Source of the DNA: Robertkochia flava
Lineage (GTDB): Bacteria; Bacteroidota; Bacteroidia; Flavobacteriales; Flavobacteriaceae
Reading direction: 5' to 3'
Assembly: GCF_020166515.1 (NCBI RefSeq)
Contig: NZ_JAINZT010000002.1
Span: 1-64,000 of the forward strand
Length of the DNA stretch: 64,000 nt
Shown here: positions 28,078-35,069 of the stretch, in pieces
Position numbering within the stretch: position 1 is the stretch's first letter
Layout: every line of letters starts with the position of its first letter
Notes under the pieces: generated by a model
The model's database searches: none
What the model was told of the DNA's origin: nothing
What the model saw: the letters and a program-made list of their open reading frames with translations, nothing else
Position numbers and translations under genes: made by a program

Positions 28078-28106
28078 AAGTCCGACTTTAATTAGTTGGA
28101 CTTTTT
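28078..28106 (+). terminator. Terminator after tRNA-Asn
   Basis: AGTCCGACT (28079-28087) pairs with AGTTGGACT around TTAATT, allowing one G-T pair, and is followed by six T. It ends the tRNA transcript on the element side. A similar hairpin (CCGACTTGAAAAAGTTGG plus T-run) lies past attR near 44625-44655. Confidence 0.8.
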
Positions 28107-28173
28107 TGATTTTATAGCCTATCTATACTGGTATTTATAGCACTTTGGGAGATTTATATGAAAATCCCTGAAA

Positions 28174-28242
28174 TGCCAGGTTGACAACTTTTCTTAAAGA
28201 AAAGGTCCACTATTCGGTCCACTGTAAAAGGAAAAGGTCCAC
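28174..28242. promoter_or_regulatory. Candidate integrase/Xis arm sites at the left end
   Basis: Two kinds of repeat lie between attL and the integrase start. On the minus strand, the 16-bp tandem 8-mer motif occurs at 28174-28189 (AGTTGTCAACCTGGCA). Three direct copies of GGTCCAC lie at 28204-28210, 28216-28222 and 28236-28242. Their position is where tyrosine recombinases bind arm-type sites; assignment to integrase or an excisionase is inference. Confidence 0.55.
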
Positions 28243-28293
28243 ATGTTTTGATTCGAATTGTATGCCCATTGTTTCACCTTAAATCCATTGGTC

Positions 28294-29487
28294 ATGCAAC
28301 AAGACGCACTAAACATTTTATTCTTTATTCAACCCTCCAGAATCAACAAGAAAGGGCAATCTCCTATCTACTGCAGAATCACCTACCAGGGAAGCAGAAA
28401 ACAATTCTCTACGGGAAAATTCATTGAATCCTTATCATGGAACGCTAAAAAGCAGTTGACGGCCTCCAAGGCTATCAATAGCAACCTCGCCATAATAAGA
28501 CAACAACTGGATAGACACTTTTTAAGTTTGTCGGTTAGAGAAGAAAGTTTCACTGTCCAGGATATCATCGACAGATATTTTTATAAAGAAACCAAACATG
28601 AAGAGACACTAATCGCCTATTTCGAAAAATACCTGATCAAGCAAAAGAAACTTATAGGTATAGACCTAAAGCAGGCAACATGGAACAAATACCATTATGT
28701 GAAAGAGCATACTGCTCAATTCATCAATTGGAAAATCAACCAAAAGGACCTCCCTCTCAGTAAACTCAAACATCAATTCTTGGTGGATTTTGAATACTAC
28801 TTAAAGATAGTACTGCATCAAAAGCAAGTCACCATCAACAAGGAAATACAACGACTCAGAAAACCCATTAAGGAGGCCTGTAATGAAGGATTATTGGACA
28901 AAGATCCCTTCGTGAAGCACAAGCCCAAAACAGTCCTTAAAACAGTTGTATTCCTGGATAGGGAGGAACTGAAAAAGCTCGAAGAGCACAACTTCAAACA
29001 ACCCCGATTAAACTTCGTGAAAGACCTATTCATTTTTAGCTGCTACACCGGACTTCCCTACAGAGAATTAATGAACCTTAGAAAGGGTAATATTCTTAAA
29101 GGATTTGACAATAATCTATGGATTGAGATTAATCGGGAGAAAACACAAAAGGACCTTGCGATACCACTATTGCCAACCTCCCTTGAAATTTTGCAGAGTT
29201 ATGCCAGTAGGGAGGAATACATATTTCCACGAATAAGCAACCAAAAGCTCAACTCATATCTGAAAGAAATAGCCTCGATATTGGGAATAGAAAAGCGACT
29301 GACACACCATACTGCCAGAAAGACCTTCGCTTCGACTGTTTTACTCTACAACAATGTAACAATGGAAATAGTTAGTGAATTATTGGGACATTCTAGTATT
29401 AACATCACGGAAGGGTATTACGGTAAGGTTGTCAGAAGAAAGATTAGCCAGGAAATCAATAGAATCTTCTTTGATTCTTCAGAATAA
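28294..29487 (+). CDS. Tyrosine site-specific integrase
   Basis: A 397-residue tyrosine recombinase from the ATG at 28294 (an earlier in-frame TTG at 28258 is less likely). It has an N-terminal arm-binding domain (about residues 1-90), a SAM-like core-binding domain (about 100-200) and the catalytic domain. The catalytic residues are Arg in CYTGLPYRELMNL, His-x-x-Arg in LTHHTARKTFAS, the LGHSSINIT His, and Tyr in EGYYGKV near the end. It inserts the element into tRNA-Asn and points away from it. Confidence 0.95.
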   Translation: MQQDALNILFFIQPSRINKKGQSPIYCRITYQGSRKQFSTGKFIESLSWNAKKQLTASKAINSNLAIIRQQLDRHFLSLSVREESFTVQDIIDRYFYKETKHEETLIAYFEKYLIKQKKLIGIDLKQATWNKYHYVKEHTAQFINWKINQKDLPLSKLKHQFLVDFEYYLKIVLHQKQVTINKEIQRLRKPIKEACNEGLLDKDPFVKHKPKTVLKTVVFLDREELKKLEEHNFKQPRLNFVKDLFIFSCYTGLPYRELMNLRKGNILKGFDNNLWIEINREKTQKDLAIPLLPTSLEILQSYASREEYIFPRISNQKLNSYLKEIASILGIEKRLTHHTARKTFASTVLLYNNVTMEIVSELLGHSSINITEGYYGKVVRRKISQEINRIFFDSSE

Positions 29488-29515
29488 AAATTTACTTTGT
29501 AGAAAATATTCTACT

Positions 29516-29743
29516 ATGCTGAACTTTGAAGATTTAATCCACCTATATTCGATCTGGCTTAAAAAGGAAAAAAGAGTCAACCTAAATAATAAGGCTCAAT
29601 CACGTTATAAGTTCTTAAAAATTCAATATATCGAGTTAATGTTTCAATTTTATAAAGACAAAAATTATAATGAAACCTCTAATGATATATTAAAAAAAAT
29701 TCATCGCATCTCGCTTGAAATAAACTCAATAATAATTGAATAA
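29516..29743 (+). CDS. Small hypothetical helical protein
   Basis: A 75-residue Lys-rich, helix-forming protein (MLNFEDLIHLYSIWLKKEKR at the N-terminus) with no recognised domain. The ATG at 29516 is 28 bases after the integrase stop; the frame is open further upstream, inside the integrase gene, but that part is a shadow. It could be an excisionase-like factor by position, but no helix-turn-helix is evident. Confidence 0.5.
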   Translation: MLNFEDLIHLYSIWLKKEKRVNLNNKAQSRYKFLKIQYIELMFQFYKDKNYNETSNDILKKIHRISLEINSIIIE

Positions 29744-29824
29744 CTGTTTGGTATTTAAGGAAAACCGCATGGAATTAAAGGGAAAACTTCCTTGATTTAC
29801 TCAATTCAACATTCTAATTTAAAA

Positions 29825-29861
29825 ACTTGGCAACCTGGCAGGCGTCAACTTGCTAGGTTTG
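29825..29861 (+). promoter_or_regulatory. Defence operon promoter region with the 16-bp tandem motif
   Basis: ACTTGGCAACCTGGCA (29825-29840) is a copy of the element-wide tandem 8-mer motif. It is followed 14 bases later by an exact -7 box TAGGTTTG (29854-29861), 26 bases before the ATG at 29888. The motif lies in the -20 to -40 zone, suited to repression of the defence operon. No ideal -33 TTG spacing was found. Confidence 0.5.
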
Positions 29862-29887
29862 TTGCTCAAATTCTAAATCTCTATGAT

Positions 29888-30751
29888 ATGAAATTTCACA
29901 GGTATCAAGGTTGGTTTAATCCGGATATTGATCGCGGCTTTAAACCATTATTATATTTCTTAAAGGAAAATGAAAGATTAAGCAAATACTCCGAAGATCA
30001 ATTCAGAAAGGATGAAATCCAATCCAAAACAAAGGAATATGAATATGGATTTCACGAAACCACCCATAAATACAAAGAAATATATATCGATGAGGGTTCT
30101 GAAATAAATCTAGAAGAAATGGAAGATTTTATTAGCGGGCAGTACCCTAATCTCCGGCGGTATTCTGATCTATTGTATGTAATTGGGAAAATTGAATATT
30201 GCCTTTTGGAGTTCGTTAATAGTTTTGAAAGAAACTATGCCTCAAAGGGCAATTCTCCTTTCAAATTATTTAAAAAAAAGTATCTCGAAGACAAAAGAAA
30301 GAATCGCGAAGAAACTCCGGGCACAATTGAACTAATCAAGCAATTTTTAATCAGAGAAATGTCATTCGATATAGGGAATGATCTCATATGGAATGATTTG
30401 AAATATTTCTTTATACTCAGAAATCATATCATTCATAATGATGGTTACATCCAAAGTAAAAAAGTGAACAAGGAATTTCTTAGCTGGATTGATACTCGAT
30501 CACACTTGAATTTAAGGGACGTCGACATAAAGCACAAAAGAGCAGAAATAGACATCCAGGAGGAATTAAAAAAAAGAACAACGATTAATGATGAATTGAG
30601 GGTTATTGAACAAAAGATTGAACAGATAAAAAATAGAAATATTGAATCTTATAGAATAGTTATATTGGACAACGAAGACATTAGCGCGTTGGTTGCCTCA
30701 TTCATATCTTATACCGATACACTGGAAAAAGAAGCATTGAAATTGAATTAA
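29888..30751 (+). CDS. Predicted HEPN-domain protein (putative defence RNase)
   Basis: A 287-residue protein from the ATG at 29888; an upstream TTG at 29792 would add 32 residues but would overlap the -7 box. Near the middle it has LKYFFILRNHIIHNDG, which carries the HEPN catalytic pattern R-x4-H with Asn after the Arg (R178, H183). That motif is typical of HEPN ribonucleases in abortive-infection and toxin systems. The C-terminal third is a coiled-coil-like Lys/Glu-rich segment (IDIQEELKKRTTINDELRV). It is the first gene of the defence operon, 5 bases before vsr. The HEPN call rests on this motif and helical context; activity is unproven. Confidence 0.62.
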   Translation: MKFHRYQGWFNPDIDRGFKPLLYFLKENERLSKYSEDQFRKDEIQSKTKEYEYGFHETTHKYKEIYIDEGSEINLEEMEDFISGQYPNLRRYSDLLYVIGKIEYCLLEFVNSFERNYASKGNSPFKLFKKKYLEDKRKNREETPGTIELIKQFLIREMSFDIGNDLIWNDLKYFFILRNHIIHNDGYIQSKKVNKEFLSWIDTRSHLNLRDVDIKHKRAEIDIQEELKKRTTINDELRVIEQKIEQIKNRNIESYRIVILDNEDISALVASFISYTDTLEKEALKLN

Positions 30752-30756
30752 TTGTT

Positions 30757-31164
30757 ATGGATCGGTTCGATAAAGACAAACGCAGTGAAATCATGAAATC
30801 CATCAAAAACAAGGATTCCAAGATTGAAACGGTGTTGCGTAAGACCCTATGGTCAAAAGGTTACCGGTATCGCAAAAATGTAAATTCTCTCCCCGGCAAA
30901 CCGGACATTGTTTTTAAAAGTAAGAAGGTTGTTGTATTTTGTGACAGTGAATTCTGGCATGGTAAGAATTGGAAAGAGTCCAAACATAACATAAAAAGTA
31001 AAAGAGAATTCTGGTGGCCGAAAATCGAGAGAAACATTGAAAGAGACCGTGAGGTGAATGAAACTCTAGAAGAAATGGGTTGGACGGTACTCCGTTTTTG
31101 GGGAAAAGATATTATTAAAAACCCCGACAGTTGTTGTCAGAAGATCATTGATAACTTGAAGTAA
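30757..31164 (+). CDS. vsr: Very short patch repair endonuclease (Vsr)
   Basis: A 135-residue endonuclease that nicks beside the T of T:G mismatches arising when 5-methylcytosine deaminates. Features are the N-terminal DKDKRSEIMKSIKNKDSKIE, GYRYRKNVNSLPGKPDIVF and the core VVFCDSEFWHG, followed by FWWPKIERNIERD and GWTVLRFW. Length is normal. It lies next to a C5-cytosine methyltransferase of HpaII type, the usual partner whose mutagenic side effect it limits. Confidence 0.94.
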   Translation: MDRFDKDKRSEIMKSIKNKDSKIETVLRKTLWSKGYRYRKNVNSLPGKPDIVFKSKKVVVFCDSEFWHGKNWKESKHNIKSKREFWWPKIERNIERDREVNETLEEMGWTVLRFWGKDIIKNPDSCCQKIIDNLK

Positions 31165-31173
31165 AAGCACTTA

Positions 31174-31860
31174 ATGTTTCCCGAATCCGTATTGGACATA
31201 AAATTCCAAGGCAAAAAAGCCTATATCCTAAATCAGGTGAACCTCACTTCTAAAATGGTCGAGGAGCAACTTGATAACATGTCATATTCGGGTGAAGGTA
31301 AAACAAAGTCCAAGGATGTCGAAAACACCAAGCTACCCCCATTTATATATTCCTTTTATTTCTTGGTATTTAACTCAAAAAGGATACCGTCAGAAAAAGA
31401 ATTCCTTAACCACTACTTTGGGGTAGGCTTTAAATTGGAAAATGGCAAATACTATAACCTACAGAGTCCAGATTCCAAACCGATTAATATCGAGGCCGTA
31501 AAAGGCCGTGCACTTCGAACATATCCCTCTCTGATTAGAGACTATCATTTTTTTTTAATGTGTACGGAATCCAAATTATTCGACAAAGTCACTTATTCCA
31601 TTAGACAAGATTATAAAAATGGAGTAGACCTGATTATCACACAAAATGAAGTTGAATATTCAATAAGTCTAAAGCTAGCATCCAAGAGAAGTAATGTTTA
31701 TAAATCCTTGAAATATAACCGTCATGACTATTCCGATAAAAAAGAAATTGTGTTAGATTTGGACAGGGAAAAAGATGCTCAATTGGCCTCCAATTTCTAT
31801 CTTTTCAAGAAGTCCACCCTGAATTTGTTACTAAAAAAAATAGAAACCTATGAACGATAA
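31174..31860 (+). CDS. Unknown protein of the HpaII-type operon
   Basis: A 228-residue soluble protein I do not recognise. Its C-terminal half has SIRQDYKNGVDLIITQNEVEYSISLKLASKRS (about residues 150-181), where an Asp, a Glu and S-L-K fall on successive predicted strands. This is a weak resemblance to a PD-(D/E)xK nuclease core, with the usual E-x-K seen as S-L-K. It lies 9 bases after vsr and overlaps the methyltransferase start by 11 bases, so it is probably made with them. Role as nuclease, specificity or control factor is open. Confidence 0.6.
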   Translation: MFPESVLDIKFQGKKAYILNQVNLTSKMVEEQLDNMSYSGEGKTKSKDVENTKLPPFIYSFYFLVFNSKRIPSEKEFLNHYFGVGFKLENGKYYNLQSPDSKPINIEAVKGRALRTYPSLIRDYHFFLMCTESKLFDKVTYSIRQDYKNGVDLIITQNEVEYSISLKLASKRSNVYKSLKYNRHDYSDKKEIVLDLDREKDAQLASNFYLFKKSTLNLLLKKIETYER

Positions 31861-32890
31861 TATACCATTTCCAACTCCTCCCAACCCCAGATTCAAGTTC
31901 ATTGATTTATTTGCAGGAATCGGAGGATTCAGAATGGCAATGCAGGAACTGGGAGGCGAATGCGTTTTTAGCAGCGAATGGGACAAATATGCTCAAAAAA
32001 CCTATGAGGCCAATTATGGAGAAAGGCCTCATGGAGATATTACATTGGATGAAACAAAAAATGCAATCCCTGAGAACTTCGACGTATTATGTGCTGGATT
32101 CCCCTGCCAAGCTTTTTCGATTGCAGGCAAAAGAGGTGGATTTGAAGACACCAGGGGAACCCTCTTCTTTGATGTCGCACAAATAATTAAAGAAAGACGA
32201 CCCAAAGCCATATTTCTCGAAAATGTTAAAGGTTTGTTCAATCACAAAGGAGGAAAAACTCTAGCCACAATCCTCAATGTACTTAGGAATGAATTGAACT
32301 ATTATGTGCCGAATCCGGAAATTGTAAATGCCAAAAACTTTGGTGTTCCGCAGAACCGTGAACGCGTATTCATTGTCGGATTTAGAAGAGATCTGGGGAT
32401 AGAGGAATTCCAATACCCAACACCAACAAACACCAATGCCGTAATCGAGGATATTCTTGAGGAGAATATCGTATCAAGCAAATATTACTTGTCAACCGTA
32501 TACCTTGAAACTTTACGCCAACATAAAGCACGACATGCCAGTAAAGGTAACGGATTCGGTTATCAGGTTATTGATCATGACAAAACCGCTAATGCCATCG
32601 TTTGTGGAGGTATGGGCAGAGAAAGAAACTTGATTCATGATGATAGACTTACGGATTTCACACCCGTCACAAAAATAAAAGGAGAAGTGAATCGAGAGGG
32701 AATTAGAAAAATGACCCCGAGAGAATGGGCCAGACTGCAAGGGTTCCCCGATAATTACAAGATTATCGTTTCCGATGTACAGGCCTACAAACAATTTGGA
32801 AATTCCGTAGCTGTTCCTGCAATCAAAGCTACAGCTGAAAAGATAGTTAACCAAATTACAGCACCTGTATGGGATTCCATATCTGCATAA
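31850..32890 (+). CDS. DNA (cytosine-5) methyltransferase, M.HpaII-like
   Basis: A 346-residue C5 methyltransferase. Motif I is FIDLFAGIGGFR (18-29), motif IV GFPCQAFSIAGKRGG with catalytic Cys86, motif VI ENVKGL (124-129), motif VIII QNRERVFIVGF (168-178), motif IX PREWARLQGFPD and motif X FGNSVAVPAI. The target-recognition region (ASKGNGFGY, ANAIVCGGMGRERNL) resembles that of M.HpaII as I recall it, predicting CCGG with modification of a cytosine. An R.HpaII-like gene follows, which supports that specificity. It protects the host from that enzyme. Confidence 0.92.
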   Translation: MNDNIPFPTPPNPRFKFIDLFAGIGGFRMAMQELGGECVFSSEWDKYAQKTYEANYGERPHGDITLDETKNAIPENFDVLCAGFPCQAFSIAGKRGGFEDTRGTLFFDVAQIIKERRPKAIFLENVKGLFNHKGGKTLATILNVLRNELNYYVPNPEIVNAKNFGVPQNRERVFIVGFRRDLGIEEFQYPTPTNTNAVIEDILEENIVSSKYYLSTVYLETLRQHKARHASKGNGFGYQVIDHDKTANAIVCGGMGRERNLIHDDRLTDFTPVTKIKGEVNREGIRKMTPREWARLQGFPDNYKIIVSDVQAYKQFGNSVAVPAIKATAEKIVNQITAPVWDSISA

Positions 32891-33990
32891 CTAACCCAGA
32901 GGCATCTGAAATCTCAATTCTTGAAGGTGTTTATGGTAATTCCTTTGGCAATGTGTTTTCTGATGCTAATGGACAACCAAAACCTTCTTCTGGAAAAACA
33001 CTGAAATATTCAGATTCAGAAGGAGTGATTTGGGGTAAGATCAAAGACTTATATGGCGTCAAAGAAGGAGACCTTATCATTCTATATATTAGAAAAGCTA
33101 AGGAATTCATGGGCGTTTTTAGAGTGACAGAAAACCCATATATACTATTTGACGATCTATTTCAAGATCCTTATCAGAAATACCCCTTTCGATTTAATTT
33201 CGTACAAGAGTTTTTTTTCCCAAACAATATTCCTTCTCATGAATTTTATTCACTTGTAGAACAAGGGAAAATTAACTCTACTGCAACGGTTGAAAGAGAT
33301 GTGAATGCCTCTTATAGAGGCATTCGTCAACTCTTCGAAAAAGAGTATCAGGAAATATTAAAGCTATTTTATAAATACAATCCAAAAACTGATCCAAACA
33401 ACTTTACTCCAATAACTCATGTCAAGCAAAGATTCAATTCCATAGAGGCGTTAAACCTCCCTGTCACTAATTTTAACTCCTTGACTTCTCCAACTAAAGT
33501 TTTATTTAACAAAATTCCTAATCACCAGAGTAATAATGGAATAACATCCCTTGAGGATATATTGCACGCCTATATTGTCTACAACGTATTACATGATAAG
33601 AACAATGTGATTCAAAAATTGAACTTAACAAATTTCAACGAACTAATTCTTGAGGCTCCTATCTTCAAACTCATGCAGTACCGAAGTGATATTCTAGCAA
33701 CCTTCGGATCTAAAGATCGAATTGATTTTTACAGCTTCTTTGAACTCAAACGAGATAAAAAAATAGGAATAAGGGATTTATCTCAATTAATGAATTATTT
33801 GAAATCCTTTGCTTCATCTAAATCACTACCTATCAACAGTTTTGAAGGAGTCTACATTTCCAACGATTTTGATGAACAAGTTGTTGAATATTTGGAAAAT
33901 AGAAGATTGGTTGAAAGTGAAAATATTGTATCCCTTATCAAATACCAAGTTCTACCAGATAACAAGGTTGAATTATCAAAAATAATTTGA
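32869..33990 (+). CDS. EVE-domain/PD-(D/E)xK nuclease fusion
   Basis: A 373-residue two-domain protein. Residues about 1-125 look like an EVE/PUA-like modified-base reader: WGKIKDLYGVKEGDLIILYI, EFMGVFRVTENPY and YPFRFNF match the family pattern. Residues about 225-345 carry a PD-(D/E)xK core with D274 (YRSDILATF), E292-L-K294 (FYSFFELKRD) and the following Gln in LSQLMNYL. The start overlaps the methyltransferase end by 22 bases and the stop overlaps the R.HpaII-like start. The combination suggests a nuclease guided by base modification or by modified phage DNA; that is inference. Confidence 0.72.
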   Translation: MGFHICITNPEASEISILEGVYGNSFGNVFSDANGQPKPSSGKTLKYSDSEGVIWGKIKDLYGVKEGDLIILYIRKAKEFMGVFRVTENPYILFDDLFQDPYQKYPFRFNFVQEFFFPNNIPSHEFYSLVEQGKINSTATVERDVNASYRGIRQLFEKEYQEILKLFYKYNPKTDPNNFTPITHVKQRFNSIEALNLPVTNFNSLTSPTKVLFNKIPNHQSNNGITSLEDILHAYIVYNVLHDKNNVIQKLNLTNFNELILEAPIFKLMQYRSDILATFGSKDRIDFYSFFELKRDKKIGIRDLSQLMNYLKSFASSKSLPINSFEGVYISNDFDEQVVEYLENRRLVESENIVSLIKYQVLPDNKVELSKII

Positions 33991-35069
33991 TGATCACGGG
34001 GAATAAGGGTGAATGGAGCGAAATCTATGTCTTTCTCAAATTGTTAGGAGATGGATTCATTATTCCCGGTGACAACCTCTCTAATCCATTACCGAATCAA
34101 AAGCATCCCCTTATAAATATTACTAGAAAAGAACAAAATCATACTCTTCTTTTTTCCATTAAAGAAGAGGAAGTTCTAGTCGAAGGTCCCTTGGGAACAC
34201 AATCCATAAAAAGAGACTTGTTTAGGCACCATGCTTATCAATTACTGGAAAAAATTCTTTATTCAGGCAAGGGAGCATTTTCTGTCCCATCGGTTGAAAG
34301 ATTCATGCATTCAACTGGCATCTACACATTAAAGGCCAAATCAAGTAAAAAGACCGATATAAACTTGAGAATTCATGACCCCAGATCGGGCACCAATCCT
34401 GAAATGGGATTTAGCATAAAATCGCAACTTGGAAACCCATCCACCTTACTCAATGCGGGCAAAACAACCAATTTCGTTTATGAGATACGAAACCTGGCAC
34501 TTATACAAGAAGAACTAAACTTTCTTAATAATATCTCCTCATCATCAAAAATAATGGACCGATTAAATTGGGTTCTTAAAAAGGGTGGTCAATTTCAACC
34601 TCTGGGTCCGGAAAGACAATCATTGTCGGATAATCTTCAATTTATTGACAGTGATTTAAATAAAATTATAGGAGAATTGATCCTTTTATACTATCAAGGT
34701 AAATCTTCAAGCATAAATGAGTTATCCAAAATATTATCCAATCACAATCCACTTGCATACTCCACCGGTTCACAACAAAATTTCTATGATTATAAGATCA
34801 AAAAATTCCTTTTCGAGGTTGCCCTGGGAATGATGCCCGCAAAACCATGGACTGGAACCTATGACGCTACGGGAGGTTATATAATTGTAAAAGAAAAAGG
34901 GGAACTGATTTGTTATCACAACTACGATAAAAACCAATTCGAAAATTACCTCTTTAATAACACCAGGTTGGAAACAGCAAGCAGTTCCAGACATGATTTT
35001 GGGTATATATATACCGAGGGCACAAAAACATTCCTCAAGCTTAATTTACAAATTAGATTTATTAAATAA
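33990..35069 (+). CDS. HpaII family type II restriction endonuclease
   Basis: A 359-residue endonuclease from the ATG at 33990, overlapping the previous TGA by one base (a TTG at 33987 is less likely). It begins GNKGEWSEIYVFLKLLGDG and carries GFSIKSQLGNPSTLLNAGKTTNF (about 130-152), both typical of R.HpaII relatives, which are about 358 residues long. R.HpaII cuts C^CGG. Together with the methyltransferase and Vsr this makes a complete HpaII-type restriction-modification system. Confidence 0.85.
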   Translation: MITGNKGEWSEIYVFLKLLGDGFIIPGDNLSNPLPNQKHPLINITRKEQNHTLLFSIKEEEVLVEGPLGTQSIKRDLFRHHAYQLLEKILYSGKGAFSVPSVERFMHSTGIYTLKAKSSKKTDINLRIHDPRSGTNPEMGFSIKSQLGNPSTLLNAGKTTNFVYEIRNLALIQEELNFLNNISSSSKIMDRLNWVLKKGGQFQPLGPERQSLSDNLQFIDSDLNKIIGELILLYYQGKSSSINELSKILSNHNPLAYSTGSQQNFYDYKIKKFLFEVALGMMPAKPWTGTYDATGGYIIVKEKGELICYHNYDKNQFENYLFNNTRLETASSSRHDFGYIYTEGTKTFLKLNLQIRFIK

